Below are positions 8,735 to 16,429 of a DNA stretch of 64,000 nt, in pieces; positions within the stretch are counted from its first letter, which is position 1, and every line of letters starts with the position of its first letter. This stretch comes from Brachybacterium muris. Its GTDB lineage: Bacteria; Actinomycetota; Actinomycetes; Actinomycetales; Dermabacteraceae. The position numbers were made by a program, and so were the translations under genes. Location of the stretch: positions 1,240,001 to 1,304,000 of the forward strand of contig NZ_JAFBCB010000001.1 of assembly GCF_016907455.1 (NCBI RefSeq). Direction: 5' to 3'. The notes beneath the pieces were generated by a model that was given only the letters and a program-made list of their open reading frames with translations, had not been told where the DNA came from and did not search any database.

Positions 8735-9535
8735 TTGGGCGAGTTCTTCGATCAGCTCATGTCCCTGACCAGCCAGGTCGAGGAGTGGGTCCTGGCGATC
8801 GCCGACGCCTGGTGGGTGCATCTGGTGGTGTTCGGCTTCGCTGCCGGCGACGGGTTCTTCCCCAGCGTGCCCGGCGAGTCCACCATCGTCACACTGTCCT
8901 CCCTGTGGTCCACCTCCGGCAAGCCCTCCATCATCCTGGTGGGGCTGGCCGCCTGGATCGGTGCGTGGACCGGTGACAACATCGGCTACTTCATCGGCAA
9001 GAAGGTCGGCTGGGAACGGTTCCGCTTCCTGCGCGAGGGCAAGGGCCGCAAGGCTGTCGAGGCCGCCGATCGCGGACTCCAGCGCCGCGCCCTGCTGTTC
9101 CTGATGACCGCCCGCTACATCCCCTTCGGTCGCACCGCCGTGAACCTCGTGGCAGGTGCGGTGCACTACCCCCACAAGCAGTTCTGGCCCCGCTCCCTGC
9201 TGTCCACCTTCGTGTGGGCCGTGTACTCCTGCGGCATCGGTGCGGTGGCCGGAGCCTGGTTCGAGGACCACCACCTGCTGGCCGTCACCGTGGCCCTGGT
9301 GGCCGCCGTGGTGCTGGCCCTGATCGTCGAGCGCGTCGTCAATGCCGTCCACAAGGCCCTGGACCGTCGGGCCGCCCGCCGCGGCGAGGTGGTCCCGGAC
9401 CGGGTGGACGCCGATGACGCCACCGACGCCGAGTTCGGCACCTTCGACGCCCCCGCAGACCCCCGGGTGGAGGGCCCGCAGGGCTCCCACCGGGTCCAGG
9501 CCGGTGTGGGGCCGTCCGGCGACAGGGCGGTCTGA
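8735..9535 (+). CDS. DedA family membrane protein
   Basis: About 266 residues with the SNARE-associated/DedA (PF09335) domain at roughly residues 25-190. Features are a first membrane re-entrant segment with F-F-P-S-V-P-G-E-S, G-D-N-I-G-Y-F-I-G-K-K-V-G, and the A-R-Y-I-P-F-G-R-T motif that carries the family's conserved Arg. Four to five membrane segments are evident. DedA proteins are linked to polyprenyl-phosphate or phospholipid flipping and membrane homeostasis; the substrate here is not determinable. The C-terminal 50 residues are a charged tail. I selected TTG 8735 because GGAAGGG lies about 8 bases upstream; ATG 8759 lacks a site. A longer reading from 8618 would start within the clpC terminator and is unlikely. 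Confidence 0.85.
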   Translation: MGEFFDQLMSLTSQVEEWVLAIADAWWVHLVVFGFAAGDGFFPSVPGESTIVTLSSLWSTSGKPSIILVGLAAWIGAWTGDNIGYFIGKKVGWERFRFLREGKGRKAVEAADRGLQRRALLFLMTARYIPFGRTAVNLVAGAVHYPHKQFWPRSLLSTFVWAVYSCGIGAVAGAWFEDHHLLAVTVALVAAVVLALIVERVVNAVHKALDRRAARRGEVVPDRVDADDATDAEFGTFDAPADPRVEGPQGSHRVQAGVGPSGDRAV

Positions 9536-9540
9536 GCACG

Positions 9541-10116
9541 GTGGGCATCACGATCCGCAGTGCCCGTCCGGCGGACGTGCGCGCCATCAACCAGCTCGTC
9601 GAGCCACTCACCCACCGCAACATCCTGGTCGCCAAGGACCTGGTGGCCTATTACGAGGCCGTCCAGGAGTTCCTGGTCGCGGAGGACGAGCACGGTGAGC
9701 TGGTGGGCTGCGGGGCTCTGCACGTGATGTGGGAGGACCTGGCCGAGGTGCGCACCCTCGCCGTGGCCGAGAGCCACCGTGGCGCAGGCGTGGGCCACCG
9801 CATGCTCCTGGCGCTGCTGGCGCGGGCCCTGCAACTGGGCCTGCAGAGGGTCTTCTGCCTCACCTTCGAGGTGGACTTCTTCCGCCGCCACGGGTTCCGC
9901 GAGATGGCTGAGCAGGTGGATCCTGAGATCTTCAACCAGCTGCTGCGGTCCGCCGACGAAGGCGTCGCGGAGTTCCTGGACCTGGCCCGGGTCAAGCCCA
10001 ACACCCTGGGCAACACCCGCATGATCATCGACCTCGAGGACGCCGTGATCGTGGACCGCGACGGCGTGCAGCCGGACAGGCTCCGGGCAGCCCACGACGA
10101 GCTCAGGGGAGCCTGA
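9541..10116 (+). CDS. Amino-acid N-acetyltransferase, short ArgA-type GNAT
   Basis: This 191-residue GNAT matches the stand-alone actinobacterial glutamate N-acetyltransferase (Rv2747-type), which makes N-acetylglutamate for arginine synthesis without an amino-acid-kinase domain. Seen here: the acetyl-CoA loop H-R-G-A-G-V-G-H at residues 80-87, V-R-T-L-A-V before it, and F-F-R-R-H-G-F-R around 116-123. The C-terminal 50 residues are the family extension. The GTG start is 6 bases past the DedA stop, so the two are probably co-transcribed. Its 3' end overlaps the convergent mutY by 14 bases. Confidence 0.8.
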   Translation: MGITIRSARPADVRAINQLVEPLTHRNILVAKDLVAYYEAVQEFLVAEDEHGELVGCGALHVMWEDLAEVRTLAVAESHRGAGVGHRMLLALLARALQLGLQRVFCLTFEVDFFRRHGFREMAEQVDPEIFNQLLRSADEGVAEFLDLARVKPNTLGNTRMIIDLEDAVIVDRDGVQPDRLRAAHDELRGA

Positions 10117-11056
10117 GCCCCGTCCCGTCCGCGGCGGCCAGGCCGTCGGCCACCAGGGACACAGCGCAGCGCCGCACCCGGACCGGATCCTCCGCATCCA
10201 GTGCCAGCAGTTCCTGCTCCTTGGCGGTGTCGTTCTCGCGCAGCAGCGCCATGATCTGCCCGCGCAGCTGACGGTCGGTGCCCTCGAATGCCTGCACCCT
10301 CCTGGACCCCTCCGGCGCTGGTGGCCGGCCGGCGGTGTACCAAGTGCAGGCGGGGCCGGCTAGCGGGCACTCCTCGCAGCGCGGGGATGCCGCCGTGCAC
10401 ACCAGCGCGCCTAGTTCCATCACCGCCTGGTTCCAGGCCACCGACCGCGCCGGTTCCGCAGGCAGCACACGTGCTGCGGTGCGACGCTCGGCAGCGGTTA
10501 GAGAACGTGGTGGCAGTGCGGCACCGTCCACGGTTCGGGCCAGGACCCTTCGCACATTGGTGTCCAGCACCACGGCGCGGCCGTGGTGGGCGAAGGCCGT
10601 GACCGCGGCAGCGGTGTACTCGCCGATCCCCGGCAGCGCACGCAGGGCATCCTCCCCGCGGGGCACCTCGCCGCCGTGTTGGGCCACGATCGCGCGGGCG
10701 CACTCCTGCAGGCGCAGGGCCCTGCGCGGGTAGCCCAGGCGATCCCAGGCCCGCAGCACCTCGGCGGTGGGGGCGGCGGCGAGATCGGCGGGAGCGGGCC
10801 AGCGGTCCATCCAGTCCAGCCACCGTGGGAGCACCCGCACCACAGGGGTCTGCTGCAGCATCACCTCGGACACCAGGATCGACCAGGCGGAGGCCTCCGG
10901 GTGCCGCCAGGGCAGGTCCCTCCCGGCGTCGGCGAACCAGGCGATCACCGCGGTGATGGCGTGCTCGTCCAGGGCGACGGGGGAACGTGCCGAGGACGAT
11001 GACGAGGACGTCGCGCTCGAGGTCCGGAGTGGGCGGGCAGGTGGGGGAGTGGGCAC
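10103..11056 (-). CDS. mutY: A/G-specific adenine DNA glycosylase MutY
   Basis: This 317-residue enzyme removes adenine mispaired with 8-oxoguanine. It has the catalytic-Glu segment S-E-V-M-L-Q-Q-T (residues 63-70), a helix-hairpin-helix L-P-G-I-G-E-Y-T-A (about 143-151), catalytic Asp in V-L-D-T-N-V and the 4Fe-4S cluster C-x6-C-x2-C-x5-C near 216-232. The C-terminal NUDIX-like 8-oxoG recognition domain is shortened, as is common in Actinobacteria. The first 25 residues are Ser/Pro-rich. The GTG start at 11056 has TAGCGT exactly 6 bases upstream (11063-11068 on the plus strand), indicating a leaderless mRNA. Confidence 0.93.
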   Translation of the reverse strand: MPTPPPARPLRTSSATSSSSSSARSPVALDEHAITAVIAWFADAGRDLPWRHPEASAWSILVSEVMLQQTPVVRVLPRWLDWMDRWPAPADLAAAPTAEVLRAWDRLGYPRRALRLQECARAIVAQHGGEVPRGEDALRALPGIGEYTAAAVTAFAHHGRAVVLDTNVRRVLARTVDGAALPPRSLTAAERRTAARVLPAEPARSVAWNQAVMELGALVCTAASPRCEECPLAGPACTWYTAGRPPAPEGSRRVQAFEGTDRQLRGQIMALLRENDTAKEQELLALDAEDPVRVRRCAVSLVADGLAAADGTGLRLP

Positions 11057-11101
11057 GCCGGGACGCTACCGCATCGGTGGCGCCGGTTGCCGGGAGAACG
11101 A

Positions 11102-11136
11102 CGACGGGGCGAGACCGCTTCGGTCTCGCCCCGTCG
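11102..11136 (-). terminator. Hairpin terminator of mscL
   Basis: Perfect 15-bp stem: CGACGGGGCGAGACC at 11102-11116 pairs with 11122-11136 around a 5-base loop. It lies between the mscL stop (11172) and the mutY start. Confidence 0.85.
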
Positions 11137-11171
11137 GGGGTTCTTCGCGGCAGGTGCCGCGGCAGGTCAGA

Positions 11172-11609
11172 TCAGACCTGCGGGGGCAGGGCGTCGCCCT
11201 GGGCGGGGGTGGTGCCACCGCGCTGCGCGGAGAGCAGGTCGCGGATCTCGGTCAGCAGCACGACGTCCTCGGGAGCGCCGCCCTCGTCCTCCTCGGGCAG
11301 GCCACGACGCTTGCGGTCGAAGGCGCGAGCCTCGGTGACCGGCAGCACGAACACGAAGTACACCACGGCCGCGGTGATCAGGAACGCGATGATCGCGGAC
11401 AGCAGCGCGCCGAGGTCGACAACGGTGGAGTCATTGGTGATCTTGAACGCGAGTCCGTCGACGTTGGCGCCGCCGAACACGTTGATCACGGGCTGGATCA
11501 GGTTGTCGACGAAAGCGCCGATCAGAGCGGTGAAGGCGCCGCCGATGACCACGCCGACGGCGAGATCGAGGACGTTGCCCTGCATGATGAATTCCTTGAA
11601 GCCCTTCAT
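11172..11609 (-). CDS. mscL: Large-conductance mechanosensitive channel MscL
   Basis: A 145-residue homopentameric channel that opens under membrane tension during osmotic down-shock. The N-terminal amphipathic helix M-K-G-F-K-E-F-I-M-Q-G-N-V is followed by TM1 (about 14-42) with the pore-lining G-V-V-I-G-G-A-F, a periplasmic loop, TM2 (about 70-97) and a cytoplasmic helix ending in a charged tail. Length is normal. AAGGAG lies 5 bases before the ATG at 11609. A dedicated terminator follows. Confidence 0.96.
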   Translation of the reverse strand: MKGFKEFIMQGNVLDLAVGVVIGGAFTALIGAFVDNLIQPVINVFGGANVDGLAFKITNDSTVVDLGALLSAIIAFLITAAVVYFVFVLPVTEARAFDRKRRGLPEEDEGGAPEDVVLLTEIRDLLSAQRGGTTPAQGDALPPQV

Positions 11610-11673
11610 GGCTTCTCCTTAGGTGGGAAAGGGATGGGTCTGAGAAGGCGCACCCCGGCGCCCGAACGGGACC

Positions 11674-12306
11674 TTATCCGACTATCGACAATATGGACCA
11701 CCCTTCGCGTGTGGCATGCGCTACCTCCACCGCATCAGCACGGTCCACGGTGACCAGCACCACCAGATCCGGCGCGGTCCCACCGAGACCCGGCACAGCG
11801 CCGGTGGTGTCCCCCGCCACCTCCACCACGGTGGCGGGAGTGCGACCGGGCCTGGTGGGATCGGACGTGGAGTGGTGGATCTCCAGCTCGGTCCCCGGGT
11901 GCAGCCGGTCCCGCAGTTGGGCAGGTGCGGAGACCACCAGGAGGGAACTGCCCGGGGCCAGCTCTGCCTCGGTGTCCGAGGTGAGCAGACCGGGCAGGAG
12001 CGGGGTCCCCTCCGTCAGCGGCACTGCGGCGGTCCGGCCCACGGCCTCATCCGCTGAGGTGGCCGCCCCCGCGGGGACGAGCTCGGCTGCCACCTCCACA
12101 GTGCTCACGTGCTCCTCGGTGATCACCGTCCCGGCCGGTACGGCCCTGCTCGTCACCACCACGGTGGTGCCGCGATGCCCGGCAGGCAGCATCGACGGCA
12201 GGACGGCCACCGCCACCATGGCGATCAGCAGCGCCGTCAGGGTGCGGCGCCGGCGGCGCAGGGCGCGGCGGTAGGCGGGCAACTGGGAGCGGATCCGGGT
12301 GAGCAT
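11674..12306 (-). CDS. SAF-domain (CpaB/RcpC-like) membrane-anchored protein
   Basis: 210 residues: an arginine-rich N-terminus (residues 13-22), one transmembrane helix (about 24-42), then a SAF domain beginning V-V-V-T-S-R-A-V-P-A-G-T-V-I (about 48-62). SAF domains occur in CpaB/RcpC (Flp pilus assembly), flagellar FlgA and sugar-binding enzymes. No other pilus gene is nearby, so a pilus role is not supported here. A TAGCGT box at 12314-12319 is 7 bases before the ATG, indicating a leaderless transcript. mscL follows after 64 bases. Confidence 0.75.
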   Translation of the reverse strand: MLTRIRSQLPAYRRALRRRRRTLTALLIAMVAVAVLPSMLPAGHRGTTVVVTSRAVPAGTVITEEHVSTVEVAAELVPAGAATSADEAVGRTAAVPLTEGTPLLPGLLTSDTEAELAPGSSLLVVSAPAQLRDRLHPGTELEIHHSTSDPTRPGRTPATVVEVAGDTTGAVPGLGGTAPDLVVLVTVDRADAVEVAHATREGWSILSIVG

Positions 12307-12426
12307 GCCGGGAACGCTACGGATGCACGCACCCGGTCATCCTCATCGCGCGGGCGACGGTGGATGACCGGGCTGTGGGGAGGAACCTCGTTCAGGCAGA
12401 GGAGCCTGACCGGCGGGAGCGGCACC

Positions 12427-12804
12427 TCAGGACGAGGCGGCGTCCTTGCTCGATGACGACGCGGCCGAGCCGGAAGAGCTGCTCGCTGCGGCCGAGGACG
12501 TCCCGCCGTCACCGGAGGAGCCTTCCGAGGACGTGCTGGCGGACGTGGAGGAGGAGTCGGATCCCCCGGCGGAGGAGGCGGAGGCCGCATCGGCCGCGTG
12601 GCTGCGGGCGCCGCCCTTGCCGGAGCTCTGGGAGTCGGTGGAGTAGAAGCCCGGGCCCTTGAACACGATGCCCACGCTGTCGAACACCTTGCGCAGGGCG
12701 TCCTGCGCGCACTCGGGGCAGGTCACCAGGGAGTCCTCGGTGAAGCTCTGGTACTGCTCGAAGCGATGGTCGCAGTTCTTGCAGGCGTACACGTAAGTGG
12801 GCAC
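12427..12804 (-). CDS. FmdB-family zinc-ribbon protein with Ser-rich tail
   Basis: 125 residues. The N-terminal 40 form the FmdB zinc ribbon: P-T-Y-V-Y-A-C-K-N-C then C-P-E-C, a four-cysteine Zn site, and the family's G-F-Y-S-T-D. The last 60 residues are almost only Ser, Ala, Gly, Thr and Asp and are surely disordered. Start GTG 12804 is fixed by GAAGGA upstream and by family alignment (M/V-P-T-Y). The FmdB ribbon was named from a formamidase regulator, but function is generally unknown. Its place next to the formyl-THF cyclo-ligase and SAF genes recurs in Actinobacteria. Confidence 0.85.
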   Translation of the reverse strand: MPTYVYACKNCDHRFEQYQSFTEDSLVTCPECAQDALRKVFDSVGIVFKGPGFYSTDSQSSGKGGARSHAADAASASSAGGSDSSSTSASTSSEGSSGDGGTSSAAASSSSGSAASSSSKDAASS

Positions 12805-12886
12805 GGTGAGTCCTTCGTGGTGCCCCGGGAGCGAGGTCCCGGGAGGGAGCAGGGGTGGGGCCACTCGGTGGTGACCGTCGATGATT

Positions 12887-13561
12887 CTACGACCGTCCGA
12901 TGCCACGCAGAGCAGGCTGGTCAAGGATCACGTGCAGTCCCTCGGCCGTGAGCACCGCATCGATCGGCACGTCGTGCGCCTCGCGCGGGAGCGTGCCGGG
13001 CTCCAGCAGTTCGGAGGGATGGATCACCGCCACCACTGGGGTGCCGGCAGGGCGGTGGGGGAGCGCGCGGTCGTAGTAGCCTGCGCCGTGACCGATGCGG
13101 GTGCCGGTGCGGTCCACCGCCACGGCCGGGGCCAGCACCAGCACGGCCTGCTCCAGCGCGTGCGGGCCCAGTCGTTCTCCTTCCGGTTCCCGCCCGAACC
13201 CCTTGCCCGGGGAGGGGAGGAACGCGGAGTGTCCGTCCCAGGTGATCCACTCCAGCTCGTGGCCGGCGGCGGCGGGGAACACCACCTCGGCGCCGCGCGC
13301 CGCCAGTTCTGCCGCCAGCGGCATCACATCGGCCTCCGTGGGCGTGGGGTGGTAGGCGGCCACGCGTGCGGCACCCGTCGATGCAAGGGCATCGGCCACC
13401 AGCTCGAGCAGCGGTGCGGCGTGGTGCACCAGGGCCTCGCCCTCGGCGGCGCGACGTCGGGCCCCCGCCTCGTCGCCGTAGAGACATCGTCGCTCGGCTC
13501 GGAGCCTTCCGCGCAGCTCTCGTTTCAGCTGGGCGGTCTGCGCGGGATCGACGTCGTCCAT
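12887..13561 (-). CDS. 5-formyltetrahydrofolate cyclo-ligase
   Basis: 224 residues; converts 5-formyl-THF to 5,10-methenyl-THF with ATP, returning a storage folate to one-carbon metabolism. Seen here: the N-terminal K-R-E-L-R-G-R-L-R segment, the folate/ATP region A-A-Y-H-P-T-P-T-E-A-D and the diagnostic G-T-R-I-G-H-G-A-G-Y-Y-D-R near 156-168. Length is typical. ATG 13561 is chosen because a longer reading runs antisense through the divergent acetyltransferase gene. The two genes start 57 bases apart and diverge. Confidence 0.93.
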   Translation of the reverse strand: MDDVDPAQTAQLKRELRGRLRAERRCLYGDEAGARRRAAEGEALVHHAAPLLELVADALASTGAARVAAYHPTPTEADVMPLAAELAARGAEVVFPAAAGHELEWITWDGHSAFLPSPGKGFGREPEGERLGPHALEQAVLVLAPAVAVDRTGTRIGHGAGYYDRALPHRPAGTPVVAVIHPSELLEPGTLPREAHDVPIDAVLTAEGLHVILDQPALRGIGRS

Positions 13562-13618
13562 CGGCCCAGCGTGCCACAGCGTCCGTGAGCTGCGCGGGCC
13601 TCGGCCTACGATTGCCCG

Positions 13619-14263
13619 ATGGTGCACACGTGGCCGGTGACGCTGCGCGACCGTGAGCTGGTGCTGCGGCCGCTGCAGCGCCGCGACCGATCTGCCTTCG
13701 AGTCCCTGCGCCGCCGCAACGATGCCTGGCTGCGCCCCTGGGACGCCACCGATCCGGAGAACGGCCGGGTGCGCCCCCCGTTCGCCACCCTGCGCCGCTG
13801 GAGCGAGCGGCAGGCGAAGGAGGGCACCTCGCTGCCGCTGGCGATCGTGGTGGAAGGCAGGCTGGGCGGGCAGATCACTGCCTCCCCGATCCTGTACGGG
13901 CCGCAGCGCAGCGCCGTGCTGGGCTACTGGATCGATCAGCGCCTGGCCGGGCGCGGCATCGTGCCCAGGGCCGCCGCCCTGATGATCGACCACCTCTTCG
14001 CCGAGATGGGGCTGCACCGGGTGGAGGTGACGGTCAGGCCGGAGAACACCGCGAGCATCCGCGTGGTGCAGAAGCTGGGCCTGCGCCCGGAGGGCCTCCG
14101 GCGCTCCGCGATCCACGTGGACGGTGCGTGGCAGGATCACCTGGTGTTCGCCCTCACCGTAGAGGAGGTCGTGGCCGGTCACCCCGGTCACCCCGGTCGC
14201 TCCGGCAGGGGAGTCCTTGACCGACTGTTGACACAAAACTCTCCCGACACGCGCCCCGCCTGA
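13619..14263 (+). CDS. RimJ/RimL-type GNAT acetyltransferase
   Basis: 214 residues with one GNAT fold: an N-terminal L-R-P-L-Q-R-R-D start, G-Y-W-I-D beta segment, the acetyl-CoA loop L-A-G-R-G-I-V-P-R-A near residue 109-118, and P-E-N-T-A-S-I-R-V-V-Q-K-L-G (about 141-154), typical of ribosomal-protein alanine acetyltransferases. The real substrate is uncertain. The last 30 residues are low-complexity. TACGAT at 13607-13612 is 6 bases before the ATG, so the mRNA is probably leaderless. The next gene is the SepX/GlpR-like protein, an order also found around M. tuberculosis Rv0995-Rv0996. Confidence 0.85.
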   Translation: MVHTWPVTLRDRELVLRPLQRRDRSAFESLRRRNDAWLRPWDATDPENGRVRPPFATLRRWSERQAKEGTSLPLAIVVEGRLGGQITASPILYGPQRSAVLGYWIDQRLAGRGIVPRAAALMIDHLFAEMGLHRVEVTVRPENTASIRVVQKLGLRPEGLRRSAIHVDGAWQDHLVFALTVEEVVAGHPGHPGRSGRGVLDRLLTQNSPDTRPA

Positions 14264-14299
14264 CCTGCTGAATCACACAGGTGTCATTACGCTGGGGGA

Positions 14300-15163
14300 G
14301 TGGAATCGATCAATCCCGGGGCACTCCTGTTCGCCCTGCTGCTGGTGCTGTGGGTGGCCTACGCCATCCCCCAGCTCGCACAGCGACGCGACGTGATGGG
14401 ACGTGCCCGCGCCGCCGAGCGCACCGAGGTGTCGCCCACCGCGAGGGATCTCTCCGCCGCGATCCGATCCCGTCGTCCTTCCCGAGAGGTGACCTCCCCC
14501 ATGGCCGAGGACCGTCTGCTGCTGCGCCCTGCCGACCCGACCCGCCGCCCCCGCTTCGACGCCGCCCCCGGTGAGCGCATCGACCACCTCGAGGAGCACG
14601 CCCGCCACCGGCGCCTGCTGGCCGTGGTGCTCGTCCTGCTGGTGCTCGCCACCGCCGCGGTCACCGGCCTGGCCGTGACCGGCACCCTGGCCGCCTGGAG
14701 CCCCGCCATCCCTGCCGCGGCCCTCGCGCTGTACCTGCTGGGCCTGCGCCGTGCCGAGCTCGAGCGCCGCCGCCGCGCCCGTCGTGCCACCGCGATCGCG
14801 AAGCAGGAGGCCGCGACGCAGGTGGAGGCCACCCGCCCCGCTGTCGAGGCCCCCTCCGCGAAGCCGCTGGTCGCCTCGCGCCTGCCGGAGCGAGACTCCC
14901 TCGAGGAGACCACCGAGCGCGCCGCCCGCCAGGTCGCCGCTCCCGGTGAGTGGACCCCGCGTCCCGTGCCGCGCCCCACCTACGCGATGAGCGGGGAGGT
15001 GGAGGACCTCGCCACCCGCCACGCCGCCCACCGTGAATCCGTGCGCGCCACCACCGTGCCGCTGGAGCGGTCGGACGTCGAGGTGCTCGAGGCCGCCGAC
15101 GAGCAGGCGATCCCTGCTGTGGACCTCCACCTGGACGAGATCCTCGCCCGTCGGAGGGCCTGA
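14300..15163 (+). CDS. GlpR/SepX-like actinobacterial membrane protein
   Basis: 287 residues: an N-terminal transmembrane helix (about 8-28), a long polar linker, two further helices around 103-145, then a charged cytoplasmic region. The arrangement and position after a RimJ-type gene match the actinobacterial family that includes Rv0996, SepX of Streptomyces and GlpR of Corynebacterium. Those proteins act at the divisome, and GlpR pairs with the MoeA-like protein Glp. No moeA/glp gene is in the window. GTG 14300 has TACGCT 6 bases upstream. It overlaps the next gene by one base (TGATG). Family membership rests on synteny and topology, so it is tentative. Confidence 0.5.
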   Translation: MESINPGALLFALLLVLWVAYAIPQLAQRRDVMGRARAAERTEVSPTARDLSAAIRSRRPSREVTSPMAEDRLLLRPADPTRRPRFDAAPGERIDHLEEHARHRRLLAVVLVLLVLATAAVTGLAVTGTLAAWSPAIPAAALALYLLGLRRAELERRRRARRATAIAKQEAATQVEATRPAVEAPSAKPLVASRLPERDSLEETTERAARQVAAPGEWTPRPVPRPTYAMSGEVEDLATRHAAHRESVRATTVPLERSDVEVLEAADEQAIPAVDLHLDEILARRRA

Positions 15164-16377
15164 TGCCCACCGGCGCAGCCACCGGGCGCGTCACCGTCAT
15201 CGAGCGCGCCCTGGAGCGCGCCGGCATCGCCCAGCGCCCCGTGGCGGTGCTGGACCTGGACGCCTTCGACGCCAACGCCGCCGACCTCACCAGCCGGGCC
15301 CACGGGATGCCGATCCGCGTGGCCTCCAAGTCGCTGCGGGTGCGTGCCCTCATCGAGCGGGCGCTGGGGCAGCCCGGGTTCGCCGGGGTGCTCGCCTACA
15401 CCCTGCCGGAGGCGCTGTGGCTGGCCTCCCACGGCATCGACGACATCGTCGTCGCCTACCCCACGGCAGACGCGCAAGCCATCGCAGCGCTCGCCGCCGA
15501 TGACCACGCCCGCTCCGCCATCACCCTGATGGTCGACGAGACCGCCCATCTGGACCTGATCCTCACTGCGGCCCGCGGTGCGGCAGGCCCCGCCCGGTCG
15601 ATCAGGGTGGCGATCGAACTGGACGTCTCCTATGCTCCGCTGCCCGGGGTGCGCTTCGGTGCCCACCGCTCCCCGCTGCGCACCACCGGCCAGGTGCTGG
15701 AGCTGGTGCGCCAGATCCAGGCCAGGCCGGGCCTGCGCCTGGTGGGAATGATGGCCTACGAAGGCCAGATCGCCGGGGTAGGGGACGCGGCCCGCACCCC
15801 GTACGGCAGCGCCGTGCGCGCCATGAAGTCGCTCTCCACCGCCGAGATCGCCCAACGCCGCAGCGACTGCGTGGCCGCCGTGCGGGAGGTGACGCAGTTG
15901 GAGTTCGTCAACGGCGGCGGCACCGGCTCCATCGAGTCCACCGGCAATGAGGACGCCGTCACCGAGATCGCCGCCGGCTCCGGACTGATCGGACCGGGCC
16001 TGTTCGACCACTACCGGGCCTTCCGGCCCGAACCGGCCCTGCTGCTGGGAGCACAGGTGGTGCGTCGGCCCGCCCAGGGCATCGCCACGTTGATGGGCGG
16101 CGGCTGGATCGCCAGCGGCGTGGGCGGCCCGGACCGCCTGCCCACCATCCACCATCCCCGCGGGCTCGCCTTCGCGCCACAGGAAGGGGCGGGGGAGGTG
16201 CAGACCCCGGTGATCGGGCCTGCCGCAGAACAGCTGCGGGTGGGTGGCACGGTGTGGCTGCGCCATGCCAAGGCCGGTGAACCGGCCGAGCACGCCCTGC
16301 ACTACCAGCTCGTCGCCGGGGAGACTGTAGTGGGCAGCACCCCCACGTACCGCGGTGAGGGCAAGCTGTTCCTGTGA
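15163..16377 (+). CDS. PLP-dependent amino acid deaminase/aldolase (alanine-racemase fold)
   Basis: 404 residues in the D-threonine aldolase/alanine racemase N-terminal fold family. The PLP lysine is in R-V-A-S-K-S-L-R (about residue 50-57). Other features are V-L-D-L-D-A-F-D-A-N near 26-35, I-E-L-D-V, M-A-Y-E-G-Q-I and a C-terminal beta domain. Members cleave D-threonine-like hydroxy amino acids or deaminate them; the exact substrate is not visible. TGATG coupling to the upstream membrane protein and a 52-base gap to the FAD oxidase suggest one transcript. Confidence 0.8.
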   Translation: MPTGAATGRVTVIERALERAGIAQRPVAVLDLDAFDANAADLTSRAHGMPIRVASKSLRVRALIERALGQPGFAGVLAYTLPEALWLASHGIDDIVVAYPTADAQAIAALAADDHARSAITLMVDETAHLDLILTAARGAAGPARSIRVAIELDVSYAPLPGVRFGAHRSPLRTTGQVLELVRQIQARPGLRLVGMMAYEGQIAGVGDAARTPYGSAVRAMKSLSTAEIAQRRSDCVAAVREVTQLEFVNGGGTGSIESTGNEDAVTEIAAGSGLIGPGLFDHYRAFRPEPALLLGAQVVRRPAQGIATLMGGGWIASGVGGPDRLPTIHHPRGLAFAPQEGAGEVQTPVIGPAAEQLRVGGTVWLRHAKAGEPAEHALHYQLVAGETVVGSTPTYRGEGKLFL

Positions 16378-16429
16378 TCGAATCCGGAGCGGGCGATGGC
16401 GCCCCTCCCCGGACAGAAGGAGCCCGCCG

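Noticed and set aside
12427..12924. Longer FmdB protein starting at 12924
   Set aside because: The FmdB fold starts at P-T-Y-V-Y; the GTG at 12804 has a ribosome-binding site, while the upstream residues are not part of the family.
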